Shown piece after piece: positions 34,678 to 47,499 of a stretch of 64,000 nucleotides of DNA. This DNA comes from Mermis nigrescens (lineage: Eukaryota; Nematoda; Enoplea; Mermithida; Mermithidae): assembly GCA_036768485.1 (NCBI GenBank), contig JAVLUZ010000569.1, positions 1 through 64,000 on the forward strand, read 5' to 3'. The notes below the pieces were generated by a model. That model worked only from the letters and a program-made list of their open reading frames with translations, made no database searches and was not told where the DNA came from. Positions within the stretch are counted from its first letter, which is position 1. Every line of letters begins with the position of its first letter. The position numbers were made by a program, and so were the translations under genes.

Positions 34678-34930
34678 CACACGTGGGCGTGGGATGGGTT
34701 TCGGGGTATGCAACCCCCAGAAGTTGGAATACCCCCCCAGAATTCAATTTTTAAAATTTTTTTGCTTTTGTAGCGATTTTTTGATGCCATTGGATAGTGC
34801 TCCATGACAAACCTCGAAAAATGGTGTTTTTTTACCATACGACCACTTTTAAGATCATTTTTTGACCTTCGAAAATTTTTTCAATCCCCAGAAATTCCCT
34901 CCCCCAGAATTTCGGTGCTGCCCACCTATG
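34678..34930 (+). repeat. hAT-like MITE
   Basis: CACACGTGGGCGTGGG to CACCTATG. Flanks are GGTATAAG and GATATAAG (7 of 8). Confidence 0.8.
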
Positions 34931-34939
34931 GATATAAGT

Positions 34940-35500
34940 CATGAGTGGGCCGGCTCTTTTAATTCGATTTTTATCTTTATTTTGTAATGAGTGAAATTCC
35001 TTAATTGCCTTCCTGATTGACATCATTTTCACCATTAACCGAAAATTTTCGTAACGCTAAAGCAGCATTTCAAAAATGCTTTCCCGCCCGCCCTTGTAAT
35101 TCTGTCTGAATAAACTTCAGCAAATTGAGCAGCTATGTATGTATTTCATTCGATTACATTCTTGATATAGGTACTATAAATCAGCGACTGAAGCTAAACC
35201 GATAAAACAAAATTTGCTACAAATGGGCTATTTCGTTTAATCTAAAATATATTATTACTTTTTTCTCAATGATAATGTAGCGAGTAAAAAGCTGTAGCGT
35301 TCAATGACAAGCAGACCGAGAAAAACTTATTGCAATATAAAAATGGCAAATTATCGCGAAGAAAGCTATTAAAAACGAAGAAGAGGAATAAGAGAATAGA
35401 TAAAAATGAAGTGGAATCGCTTAATAGAAGCATTAAGAGAGAATATCATCGTGAAGTATGTAAAAATAATTTTAAATTTATCGTATGCACTGTTTTAGAA
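34940..35500. other. unassigned, with a lysine-rich open stretch
   Basis: Plus-strand codons at 35342-35475 give KLSRRKLLKTKKRNKRIDK and so on, a charged stretch that then runs into the tandem repeat. It could be the end of a decayed coding region; no family was recognised. Confidence 0.3.
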
Positions 35501-35502
35501 CC

Positions 35503-35661
35503 CTGGGAATCCCTGAATTCCCTGAATTCCCTGGAATCCCTGGAATCCCTGAATTCCCTAGAATCCCTGAATTCCCTGGATTCCCTATATTCCCTGGAAT
35601 CCCAGAATTCCCCGGATTCCTCAGAATCCCTGAATTCCCTAGATTCCCTGAATTCCCTAGA
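35503..35661 (+). repeat. CCCTGAATT-type tandem repeat
   Basis: The array consists of GAATCCCTG / GAATTCCCTG units, about 16 or more. It abuts one arm of the inverted duplication (35662). Confidence 0.9.
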
Positions 35662-36275
35662 TCCGTTCCGTACCCATGTCAACATTCATTTCGTAGAAGA
35701 ATTGTGTGTGTGTCTCATGGTGATTATGACTATATTTACGAACTGCATGGATCAGTCGGTCTGGGGAACAAGGGTCAGCCAGGAAGCTTTTTGTGCCCAA
35801 ATGGTTATAAAATTGGTATAATAGTCAACAAAAGAGTCTTTGTCAATTTAAAAAATCGAAAATTTTAACTAAACAAATTAAGATATCTTCATATCTAGCT
35901 ATTGAGTTCGAAAGAGCGATACGCAGTGTAACGTACCGCAGCTGTGGCTTAGGATTGTCTCCAGTTGCTGTTACTCAAAACCAACCGAAGCTGAAACGAA
36001 TTATCGGCGATCAAGCAGCAACCGCTACGCCATACTCCATTCCCTGGTTTGGCATAATGTACATTGATGGCCGCCGTCATTATGGCGTATCCCTGATCGC
36101 AATGAGCGATCTTGATACATCGACATGGTTTGGAATAACTGCTGCCCATTGTTTATACGAATTTTGAATTCTTTGGGCTATCGTACGCTTTTATTTTACA
36201 TCATTAAATCACGTCGTATCGTTTTCAACAATCGCGCTTATTTTTTCAACGATTTCTGGTCCCTGCGTTAACCCG
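35662..36275 (+). repeat. left arm of a 0.6-kb inverted duplication
   Basis: The arm begins ATCCGTTCCGTACCC and is repeated in reverse at 37556-38176, with about 1.28 kb between. Identity is high throughout, including non-coding parts. Confidence 0.85.
35697..36163 (+). pseudogene. protease fragment: His exon and preceding exon, unit 3 plus copy
   Basis: The first exon-like segment (35697-35815) encodes IVCVSHGDYDYIYELHGSV and ends SFLCPNGYKI. Its spacing weakly recalls the C-terminal half of the PAN exons. It ends in phase 1 at a GTATAA donor. The second segment (35899-36163) follows an ATCTAG acceptor in phase 1 and encodes RIIGDQAATATPYSIPWFG and FGITAAHC. Translation then stops (LYEF, TGA) before a GTACGC donor is reached, so a frameshift or loss of the donor is likely. 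No Asp or Ser exon follows on this strand. Confidence 0.6.
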
Positions 36276-37555
36276 GTCGTTATTTACGGAATCTAAAATT
36301 ACTAAAAAATGCATATTAATGACGCATGAAAAGCAGGAATTTTTGACATAGCGAAAATAGTTTTTTCATCTTTGAATTTTATACATATTTTAATTTCCAG
36401 GAAGAAAAATTTTTATACGGACAACCTTAAATGAGCGTTTCTGCTGTCGAATAATTGAATTCCCAAAGGTTAATTTCGAGAAGTCGTAAATACTTCCGAA
36501 AAAAGCTGTTCTTGTCATGTACACGTTCCTGATGAAGTCTGGTTTTTAGGCTCCCTTGAATAGCTACTTACCCCTACCCCACCCGTAAAATAGAGGCGAC
36601 TGCGACCCCGAGGATTGCCGAGTCCCGAAAAAATCGCAGAATTCGTGCAGTTTTAAGCGAGTCGAAAGGATCAAATTTTTTAGCGCTTCTGCGTCGTTTA
36701 CTAATTTTTTTTTACTAAATTTTGACTGATTTACTCGAATTTTTTAATGATATGATCTTCAAAAAAATTTGTATTGTCTAAAACATAAAAAATAGGGTTT
36801 TTGACGTAAACCCATCGTTTTTAGCCTAGAAAGCATTTTAAAAAAATCGTATAGTTGTTACTAAAGACACGAAAGGAAGGAGAATGATACACGGAATTTG
36901 TGTATAAATATTCGAAGTAATTTCCATATGGCTACAGTAACGTTACTTTGCAACTTTGCATATACATTGCTCATAGTCATAACTTTTGCATAATATATCA
37001 TGTATATATGACATGAGTAATGGATTAGCAATGTTCTTTTGCTATAGATCATACAGACATCGCTGTAGGAATTTAAGAGCCATTTTGAAAAAAAACCTAA
37101 ATATTAGTTAAAAAAACTATCTTTAGGAAGAAAATTAGTGATTTTTAGCTATACTTTTATTTTCTCACCTATAAAATCTCAGAACCATTCTGAGTCGCAA
37201 GAATATGGGAGGTCAGCCAGCCAGCAAGTTTTTTGAAAGTAAATGTCCTCAAACTCCTAAAATACAAAATGTACAAAATGCCTTAATTTACTGTTTGTAA
37301 TCAGTTGTTTCATACTTATAGCAAATATTTGATTATAACCGTTTGAGACATTTATTTTGTCATATTTTTCCCAGAAATTTCCTATATTTTCATTCTGGGG
37401 TCTATACCATAGGTGCACCCGTCTGGAGGTCAACGGGTCTAAGGGATGTACTACGGACTCTGCAGTCTGCACGTGCACGCTCATAGAACGCTTACTTTTC
37501 GGTTTTGTGTGAGCACTGGTCTAGTGCGAAGCCTTTCTGAACAAAAATCACCAGG

Positions 37556-38176
37556 GCTTGACGCAGGGACCAGAAATCGCTGAAAATATAAGCACGATTG
37601 TTGAAAACGATACGACGTGAATAAATGATGTAAAATAAAAGCGTACGATATCCCAACGAATTCAAAATTCGTATAAGCAATGGGCAGCAGTAATTCCAAA
37701 CCATGTCGATGTATACAAAATCGCTCATTGCGATCAGGGATACGCCATAATGACGGCGGCCATCAATGTACATTATGCCAAACCAGGGAATGGAGTATGG
37801 CGTAGCGGTTGCTGCTTTATCGCCGATAATTCGTTTCAGCTTCGGTTGGTTCTGAGTAGCAGCAACTGGAGACAATCCTAAGCCACAGCCGCGGTACGTT
37901 ACACTGCGTATTGCTCTTTCGAACTCAATAGCTAGATATGAAAATATCTTAATTTGTTTAGTTGAAATTTTCGATTTTTTAAATTGACAAAGACTCTTTT
38001 GTTGACTATTATACCAATTTTATAACCATTTGGGCACAAAAAGCTTCCTGGCTGACCCTTGTTCCCCAGACCGACTGATCCATGCAATTCGTAAATATAG
38101 TCATAATCACCATGAGACACACACACACAATTCTTCTACGAAATGAATGTTGACATGGGTACGGAACGGATTTTTC
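37556..38176 (-). repeat. right arm of the 0.6-kb inverted duplication
   Basis: Reverse complement of 35662-36275 with small indels. The minus orientation agrees with the protease cluster, so this arm is probably the original. Confidence 0.85.
37640..38135 (-). pseudogene. protease fragment, unit 3 minus copy
   Basis: The His exon starts at 37931 after ATCTAG and carries RIIGDKAATATPYSIPWFG, then a one-base gain (GATTTTGTATACATCG against GATCTTGATACATCG) moves the AAHC motif out of frame. The preceding exon (38015-38135) has two extra bases in its GT run and is also shifted. The PAN exon at 39966-40282 lies upstream on the same strand. Confidence 0.65.
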
Positions 38177-38179
38177 CGT

Positions 38180-39730
38180 CAATATGCTACAAGCGCAGGA
38201 GTACACGGAGCAAAACATCAAATTTACTAATCTCCAGCCGCACTTCTATCTAGATTTCACGAATTCACTAGCGCTTTGCATAAATTTTCGCCCAATTAAA
38301 TAAACTTTAGGCAGCGAAAATCTTTTATAAGCCCTTTTCGCACAAAATTATCAAAAAATTTTGAAATCTTCTCGGAAAATTTATACACCGGAAACAGTGG
38401 CTGATTTAGAATTTTTCAAAGGGGGTGGTACCATAGATTTTTCAAAAACCGCCAAAAATAGGTCCGAAAATTGGCCCATCACGTGCTAGCGTTTTACGGC
38501 GTTTCGCGTTGTCTACTTTCATTTAAAATTCTTTTAACGCAAGATTTTTTAGAAAAATATTGAAAGTTTCGACATTTTTGTGCAAAAAATTGTTAAATTT
38601 CTTTGAATTTTGCGAAAATTTGGCGCGAAGCGCCGGACAATCCGTGAAATTAAGGCAGAAGCACATTTGGAAGCTTGATTAACTGCACGATTTCCTGTTT
38701 TGTTCCATTTGACGCTGAACGTAGAAAAGTTATGCTCGAAAACAGAAGAAAAAAACTGAAATAGCTATTTCTGCTGTTACAATTGTTTTTAAAACTATTC
38801 CAAGAACAAAAACTGCTTTCCAGATCGTCCAGAAAATAAATAAATGTCATTAATTTGTATCATTCAGCACGGAGCGCCGGAAAAATTCGAGAAATTATAG
38901 TAGCTGACGCCAATAAATCATTGTAAATTACGAAACCATTCTTTATCTAACCACCATTTAAGGAGATGGTCGCCCCCTTCGCCCCCTGCCCTCCTATAAA
39001 TCCGCTTTTGACCAGAAACAATTTTGAATTAAGTTTCCTCGTCAGAAAGTGCTACATACCCTGCACGTTACAAATTAATTTTTGATACATATTTTTGATT
39101 GCTATGGAAATGTTGGGATTAGCTTGCAGAGATCCTGATACCACCACTGGTAACAGAAAACGATTTGGCTTTAGGTGAGACAAAACCTATTTGCTCATTG
39201 CTTAAAGCAACTGCTTTTAAATCCATCTGAAATAATTAAATTCCCTTCACTTCCCTATTTATTTTGTTGCAGTTTTTCCTTCTTCGAATCAACTGACCGC
39301 TTCAAATAAAAAATAGAGCTGTGATAATTCCAAAAGCATCAAGATTACGAAATCAAGAAAACATCAGAAGAATAAAAAAAAATTAAATTGGGAACTCCCC
39401 ATCCCTCACCCGAGATTAGACTTGCCCCCAGAATCTAATTTTTCTTACTTTTTTCGCGATTTGTCCCATTTAGTCCCCCGAAATTTGGTTGCTGCCCATT
39501 AATTGCGATGGACAGTTCGACTTCTAAGACAATCAGATGCAGAATATCGGGGAGGGAGTCTAAAAGATAAAGCATCGTCGAAGAAACGAGTAAGAATTAA
39601 ACTAAGAATGCCAGGAGTAAGAAACTCAACGGATTTTAAATAATAGGAAAATCAACACTTACAAGCAATAAGTCATATATCATAAGAAAAGTAGGTACCT
39701 ACTGCTAAAATTTACGATGCTTGCATAATT
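38180..39730. other. unassigned repeat-rich stretch
   Basis: AT-rich DNA holds GGCGTTTCGCG and GGCGCGAAGCGCC motifs (38508-38640) of a dispersed repeat. No gene was recognised. Confidence 0.45.
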
Positions 39731-39734
39731 TTTT

Positions 39735-39967
39735 TAGATGGGCTTTTCACCCACATTTTGAGTATTACCCGCACGTCAGAGACGTGTTTCTCGCTGAGAT
39801 ATCGCAAGGGGTCGCGACTCCCAAGGGCTTAACCTTCGCCACACAAGTGCAGCTTCCCATTTATCGACCCCGGAGGGATGAAAGGCTGGGTTGGCCTGCC
39901 GAAAAGAACTGCATTAACGTGGATTCGAACCTAGGACCTTGCGATCCGTCGGTTAAAGTTTTTACAA
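39735..39967 (-). mobile_element. tRNA-derived SINE
   Basis: On the minus strand the element contains GGTTCGAATCC (39921-39931), a perfect B-box/T-arm of a tRNA, preceded by an anticodon-arm-like AACCGACGGATCGCAAGG. Downstream is CATCCCTCCGGGGTCGATAA, similar to a central domain I recall from invertebrate tRNA SINEs. No full tRNA cloverleaf can be drawn, so it is not a tRNA gene. It overlaps the expected donor region of the PAN exon and may have destroyed it. Confidence 0.55.
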
Positions 39968-40282
39968 TTCGGCGTCTCTCGACACGCATAATAGCACTGT
40001 ATAATCCGTAAGTCCGAGCGTTCTAAATCGAACTAGCTTGCCTTCATTAGCTAATACTGTGTCATGCAGGAAACATAGATTAAGGTCGGACAGATGAGTG
40101 ACTGAATGACAAGATTGATATTTGTAGCATATCAACCAACAGTGGATTGAACACCGTATGCCTTCCAACCGAGCTATAATGACAAAAGGATTAAAGCCAA
40201 TGCTGGTGCGAATTTTGCAGCCGTAATTCGAAATTGCCAAATTTTCAGCGCGATTGAATAATTCTCCCAATGACGACGCAAT
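39966..40282 (-). pseudogene. PAN/apple-domain exon of protease unit 3
   Basis: Acceptor CTCGTAG and phase-0 start as in the other PAN exons. The domain has six cysteines: NYGCK, IHCWLICYKYQSCHSV, LCFLHDTVL and LLC. After LLC no phase-1 donor is found; the sequence runs into the SINE. The frame itself is open, so the domain may be intact while the gene is not. Confidence 0.5.
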
Positions 40283-40299
40283 CTACGAGTATAAAGAGA

Positions 40300-41279
40300 A
40301 CAAATTGCAAAATACGACTTTTAAAATAGGTACTGAGATATTGGCAAGCTCGATAATAAAACGTAAGTTTCGAAAAATGCCTCAAAGAGCTATTTAACTG
40401 AAACAAGATTATCAGGCGCTTTGCGGCAAAATTACTGTTTAGACCATTTTCTGGAAGTCAAACGATTTTATAACGACTTTTTTACAGCATGTGCGTCATC
40501 CACCTAATCTAATAATGTTAATTAGAAAAAATTTATTTTTAGCAAATTTTAAACCCCGATACAGATTTTCGTACCAAACACTATCTTTTATTAAGTGTAG
40601 TGTTCCGATTTTAAAATCGCTATTTGGAGACTATTGTATATTACGCCAGGCAGAAAATAATTCGTATAACATCTTCGCAGGATAGTCTGTTCACTAAAGA
40701 AAATCTGATGTCATAATTCGACTTTTCGTTATCATCCATATTGAATTTGAAGGGAATGTACAAGATATTTAGTGGCGATCACATAGGCAACAGCAAGATT
40801 CTAGAGGTCCGATGAGGCCAAATTGCCAAAAATCACATCGAATATTCAATTCTCTGGGGTTATCGAATTTTGGGGATCTTCCAGATTATGGGGCCCAGAC
40901 CCCCACACACTAATGTATGGTTGTGCATGTACAAAACAAATGCATGATCATACGAGTAAATAATCAAAATACATATCGTAATGAAGTTTTGATCAAAATC
41001 TTAATTATTTCAAATTTACCGATGTATAGACGGAAGAAACGATAAAGAGCAGAGTGATTAAGCGTCGATTCCTCATTATATCTGTTTTAGCCTCAATACA
41101 AGTCAACCCTTCGATTCTGAATGGCGTATCATCTCTTGAAATTGATTTAGCGTATTGAACATTCACAATTTAAACTATAAAATCTCGAATCAATGCGACA
41201 GGTAAGGAAGTAAGGCAAATGTAAATGCTGCACATCCTGCTTTACTTTCGTGCTTTAATTTCTGGACTGCAGGTACAGG
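40300..41279. other. unassigned DNA
   Basis: The part at 40840-40990 is a reverse match to 29035-29160. Elsewhere I see no gene. Confidence 0.4.
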
Positions 41280-43353
41280 CAGCATACAATTTTTTATACC
41301 ATATTTCGTCATTCCATAGTTTTAAGTCAATACCAAGCGCTTTTGAAGAAAAATTTTAATTTTCATTCATTTTCGGCCTTCATTTCGCCTAATTTTCTCC
41401 GAAAATTTCCCATTTTCATTTAAGACTCCCCAGACTCCTCTCCCATGCATTTCTGGTCATGAAACTGATTTGCAAACTGTTTTCGAACGCATCTCGTTCT
41501 TCAGAATAGTGTCGCGCTTCTGACTACTGTCGCGTTAGTGTATAGCGTGGCGCTTATGAATCCCAATCCTTATGTATATCGGTAATCGCGTATTTTTGTA
41601 CCCATTTATTTATTTTTATTTTAAAAAAATATTCTTAATATACTGAAGTTCCGATCAACGATAGATCGACATGAATACACAAGGACAATTATATTGGTCT
41701 GGAAACTTTTAAAGACCAAAAGGTCTGAAAATTATATTACATGAGCAAACGACATTGAGCAGAGAAAAAGTAAAGTGAATTTCTGGGGTCATTTATTCCA
41801 TTTTCATTTTTTCATAGCATTATTTTATTTCTACTTAGTTTTCCGCAAATCATAAATTTCTTCGAGTACGTACCTATCGTTAAATTCGCTTCATCTTTAT
41901 CGCTTTTCTAGCGGACTCGCTTAGTTCATAAAAATTTTTGTTTATAAACAATACGACTTTTTGAACATGGTAAATTATATCTCTTTATGCGAAAAAAGAA
42001 AAATATAAGGAAAATCAAATATGACTTCTTAAAGCTACTTTTAACATCCAAGACAACCTGAAGCAAGAAAAAAGATAAATAGTAAAGGATGAGAAGATGG
42101 AGAAAAAAGTTAGAAAATACACAAGCGTACATGGGCAGCAACAAAATTCTTGGGGGTCAGGATGGGTAAAATTACCAAAAATGATAAAGCATACGTGGGC
42201 AGCAACAAAAATCTTGGGGTCAGGATGGGTAAAATTACCAAAAATGATACTAAAAATACAATTCTGGGGGTTTACAGTAACCCCCATGTGTGTATACAAG
42301 CTACAATAATATAAAATATTTGCGAAAAACCGCGGTCTTCTTTCAAAGGGTGACTGTATTATTTTCAATTCACAGTCAGCTTAGTGTAGATACTTTTTTA
42401 ATGTCGAATTTTCTGCATTTTTGGTTCAAAAACACAAAGTGTCGAATAAATTTTATAGTTCAGGCAATTAGGGCTGGCACTACTGAGATTTATTCATTTT
42501 TCACCTTTTCTTTTTTTGTCTTTTTTCATTTTTCACCTTTTCTGTCGAGTCACAGTAAATCACCAAGTAAGGCAAACTGCAGCTTTTAAATTAACTGAAA
42601 ATCTCTACATATACTCTCACAATTTTTTGCCATCAAGACTATCTACTTCTCATACTACATATGTCGTTTTCTTTGATTCATTGATATGCCATTTTGCGAG
42701 AATATACTTGAATCACACATTTTGCTTACACTTTTTCAATGGAATGAAATTCCAAAACATCTGAAATCGATAAATGACAAATAATCGATTTTCATAGTCA
42801 TTTCAAGCATCGTTGTCTACAAAAAACTGGTTTTGATAGGCATAGTTCAAACAGATAAAATGACAGCTTATTTTGTACAGTCATGAAAGAAACATCAGAA
42901 AAAATTATTTACTTTAACTTAAATCTGCCTAAAAGTTTAAAGTTAAGTTTGGTATAACTTCAGAAGTTTGTATTACTGTCCTACGACTAAGTAAAAATTT
43001 TTGATTTACACAAAGGAAAAAATCTTTAAATTGAGTTATATAGCTTCTGTTCCTTATCAGATCTTTTTATTTTTGACAAAATAACAACCATTACAGCAGG
43101 ATTATCGAACGCAATGAAATCGGGCAGTTTGAAGGCGCCTGATCTGGACAAAGACCCCAATATTTTGCTCATCGCCCTAGAAGACCCTATGATGCCAAGA
43201 CCTGCAACTGTATATGTATTACACATGTACAACAATGTACTATCAGCCTGTATTCTTCTTATATACATATGTACCAACTACATTTAAATTCAGTAATAAT
43301 CTGGATGATCTTTCCAAGCAAACATACATACAAAAAGATAGAAAATAAGAAAT
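41280..43353. other. left part of duplication copy b
   Basis: The stretch aligns with 8785-10365 up to 42860, then directly with 17198 onward, giving the empty site of the 6.8-kb Helitron-like insertion. At 42129-42250 a segment with GTGGGCAGCAACAAAA is present as two tandem copies, against one at 9675. Confidence 0.75.
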
Positions 43354-44086
43354 TTATGATCCCAAAATACAACCTAATAAATTTCTTTTATAACAAGTCT
43401 TTGCGGACGATTTTTCGAACATTTGTATAGTATTATTTATCCATTCTATTTGAACTGGCACGAATTCGTAACGATTTCTGCGAATTCCATGTAAGAGACG
43501 AAAGGCAGTTGCGACAGCAATGAATGAGAATTTGCCATCGCTTTCGGGGCAAAACACGGCACTCCCAGAATCCCCTAAAAACGCAAAAGTATAAACAGAC
43601 CTTCCGAAATGCGGAACGCGGGAAAGACAGAAAATGGCAGATGAACTTAAAAAAGCGTCTGCAGATTATACTAATTGCATAATTTAAGATAATATTACGT
43701 ACCTATATCATACTTCTCGCATATTTTTGGTTTATCATCCGTTTGTAGTTTTGTTTCTGCTTCAGGTCGGAGAATAAGCATATGTGCAGCAGAGATCCTA
43801 ATGGATCAGGAATCAAATCGAGGTTCAGTCCTGAAAGTTCTTCAAAATTGACTCTTTGGACTTATGACGATTATAAGTCACAATAAATGACATTTCCTAC
43901 ATTTCTGACTATTATCTAATCTCCCCGACAGAATGTAAAAACATAAAAGCTCTTAAGCCAAATCAGATGGAACCGAACGATGCATGGCCAATCGATCAAT
44001 CAATCAATCAAAAAATCGTAATGAAATGCTTAATCGCAGCTTTTCCATTGCGGGGTAGTCAAAACCAGACATGCACATGAATAGAC

Positions 44087-44309
44087 CACACGTGGGAGTG
44101 GGGGTATGCACCGCCAAAAGTTGGAATACCCCCCAGAATTCAATTTTTGAAATTTTTTTTGTTTTTTTCAGCGGCTTTTTGATGCCATTGGATAGTGCTT
44201 GATGAGTCACCATACGACCACTTTTAAGACCATTTTTTCACATTTGAAAATTTTTTTCAGCCCCCTAGAAAATTTTTCACTCCCAGAATTTCGGTGCTGC
44301 CCACCTATG
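44087..44309 (+). repeat. hAT-like MITE in intron of unit b
   Basis: CACACGTGGGAGTGGGGG to CACCTATG, flanked by GAATAGAC and GTCTAGAC (6 of 8). The matching place in copy a (about 18325-18345) lacks it. Confidence 0.75.
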
Positions 44310-45099
44310 GTCTAGACCGCAGAAAAGCAAAATGAATCCTTTAGTAGAAAATAAGGCAAATTAGGCCAATAGGGAAAAATTATGTTACGGTCGCCAGGTA
44401 ACAAATAGCTTAGCTGAAGTAGAGCTATGCAATTGTTTTAATTTCTAATTTTTTTGTTTAATTCAGTATTTATTTCAATCCAATATTGATTTTCATTTCA
44501 AATTTTTACCGGTGGTGAAGTGAGTTGTTTCTTAGCGAGCTCAATAAGCTTGAGAGGAGAAAATTTAAAATATTTAACTTTATTTCGATCGTATACAAAA
44601 ATATGTCATTCGAAATAGCCACATGAATGATTTTTCAACATTCAATCAAAGCTCGAGTCTGCTGAAAAATGTTTAATTTGTTTTTCATTATTAAATTCTG
44701 ACGCATTGCAAGAAATTGGAAGAAAAAATAATTCTGCGAAGCGCCAAAAAAAAATTTGACGTGTTGTCTCGCTCAAATTTGGGCTTCAGAAGAAACAATT
44801 ATATGTATCCGCCGCGAAGTGCCTGAAAATTTGGGGTCTATTAGATCACGAGGGTGCTAAAATTTATTCTGGCGGTCTTTCTAATGTGCTTTGAGAATTT
44901 CCAGTTTTTTTTCTTCGGGTGGAAACACTGCGAAAAAATAGTCGAAAAGTACATCCAAAATTATGGGGCATTGGCTTTCCAATCCCTTTTACGACCATTT
45001 CCAGGGATTTTCACACTAGATTCAAAATTTTCTTGCAACGCCTTGTATTGTCCCCAAATCACCTGATACCACCCAACTTTTTGAAATTTTAGAGAGTAG

Positions 45100-45850
45100 T
45101 GACAAACAGACATGCATTTAGGCGGGAACGTTTTTTAGGTCTACTACACTTCTAGATTAGAAGAGCGGGAAATTTTCTAAAGAAAAAAATTAAGGATTAA
45201 AAATGGATGTAATTCAAAATTTTTCTTCATAACTGCTTAAAATCGACCATGAAATTATCATTGTTTGTACGCTATTTTTGCATTTGCCACTTTTTTGAAG
45301 CCATTTCCAAACAAATAACGCTCTGCTGACACCCCAGACCGACCATGTTGTGAATCCATGGCAATAATTACACATGGGTGTGGGGTCTGAACCACACATG
45401 AGCGTTTAGGGCCTTGGCCTTCCCCTGATTCTGAAAAACCCCCAAAAAATCGATAGACCTCCAGAATTGAATTTCTGGTGCAACTTTTGCAATTTGCCTA
45501 ACGGACCTCCAGAATTTTGTTGCTGTCCATGTAGGGTCTGGACTTGGGGGGTTGACAAATCTCACATTTTTAGCGCTTCGCGCCGTATACACGTTTTTTG
45601 ATTATATTTTGTTCAATTTACTCATTTTTTTTGAACTTTTTTGAAATTTTTTAACGTTTTTATTTTCCTTAAAGAGCGAGCATTATTCGAACCGTCAAAA
45701 AGAAGTGTTTTCGACGTGTGCCCGTCGTTTTTAAGCCCAAAAAGGCATTTTTTAAATTTTTTGAGCCTGACCCCCAGAATTTCCATGCAGACGGTCTGGA
45801 ACCTCCAAAATCCGACGGACCCTCAAAATCGAAAGACCCCCATAAAAGTT
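45100..45850. repeat. dispersed repeat with AGCGCTTCGCGCC core
   Basis: It shares a segment (CGCTTCGCGCC, then a poly-T stretch, then AAAGAGCGAGCATT) with 47940-48180 and 59970-60240. It is absent from the matching intron of copy a, so it is a later insertion; exact ends not determined. Confidence 0.5.
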
Positions 45851-47499
45851 TTGTTACTATTTCTTAGCAATTTTACCCTACCCAATGTTTGCTAACTCAG
45901 TGGTGATAAAGAAACCTACGAAATTTAGTCCGGCTTGGTTTCCGGGGCACAAGCCAAGCGCCCAATATTGCTTACTACGTTTCGGATTGACATATCTATT
46001 GCGGATTATTCTAGTGTCAATACATTGAGGGACGTCCAGTAATTCTTCTGCGGCACCTAATGAGTAGAAAAACGGTAAACAAAAAAATGCGAACATGCAA
46101 GAAAGAAACTCGTCAAATCGTGTTGAGTGAAAATTATTCTGAAGAAGAATTAGCGGTGTTAATTTCAATAGTTTCAGCTTAATCCTAAAACAGGTTGAAA
46201 TTTAAATTAACTCATTGCGCCTATGTAAAACGCATTAAAGCCCGATTACTGTAATCATAATTATTTAATGAAATGTGATTTTTAGAGGCAATTGATCATT
46301 CAAAAAAATCTTACGACTGGCCTCTCAGCCCTCAACAGCAATGCGCTGGCGTAGAATCATTTAATTTCGTACAGGCGCGGATTTAGAGGGGCGGCCGCCC
46401 CCGGCCCTCTCACCTGTCCTCAAAAAATACTTGTGCGCAATAGACAACAATGTGCATCTTTTTGTGGTTTAAGCTATTTTTATCACAATTTTTCAAATTT
46501 TATCCTGCGCCGGGTAATACGAGTACTCATACTAACTTTCTTTGCGTTCTAAAAACTTTATTTCCATGTCGACAGAGTAGTTTATGCACAGAACAAGGAT
46601 TATTTAGTTCTTACACTGATTTCTCGAGTGTCTTTTGTGCTTTGTGCCGATTTTTGCACTAATTTTGCGCAATTTTCGGCACAAAAATTCAAAATTTTAA
46701 ATTTTTTAGGACTAGAAATGATTATGTCGACCAAAAGACGAAAAATCGATATTTTTTAGCATAATGTACGGATTTTCGGACGATTTTTGACACTATTGAG
46801 AAAATGCGGGGTTCCGCTTTTACTGTCAGAAAATCCTGGAACCGCCACTGATTTCATACATTGTAATTGATACTAATTAATCGATGAATCATTAATCAAG
46901 TCTTAGCTTGATAAAATTATCTATTCTTCAGAGATAGTGTGCCGTAAACTCAGATTTTTGATCAATTTCTGACTTAAACGCTGGAACACTTACGGTCTAT
47001 TGCCCCCTTGCCGCAAACGCGACAAAATTTGTCCAAATCCCCCGTTGCGTCATCCTTAGAAAAGCATAAAGGAACGACGTGCTCGTTGAAAATGACCGGT
47101 TTCGTAGATTCAACCAACGCAATATCAGCGTTGCTTCCACATATCGATGCAACATCCTGTACTTTTTTATGTTCAACTTTTACAACATGCGGTGTCATAA
47201 AACGTGAATCGGGCTGCCCTAAACCAAAATTCGATCTGCCTAAATAGTATGATAGACTTTTTTATAGTTCGTTTGCGACACAGTAATTGCAATAAAATAA
47301 TAGGGTAGGGAACAGTTGGCCGATTTTAGGAGGGTGGTGTGAATGACCTGCAATTTTTTCTATAAAGAGCAAAAGCGCACCTAAAAAATAATCAAGACAT
47401 GCAAGGTTTTGTCCAAAATAAGGAGGGGGGTTAAAGTTTTCTGACTTTAGGGAATGGGAAGTAAAACCGACTTTGGGTGGGCAATCCATTCCCCACCAT

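Noticed and set aside
35446..35821. Frames rich in Ser-Leu-Asn or Pro-Glu-Phe repeats
   Set aside because: They arise from the GAATTCCCTG tandem repeat.
39900..39960. tRNA gene on the minus strand
   Set aside because: Only the T-arm and part of the anticodon arm are present; no acceptor stem or A-box can be drawn.
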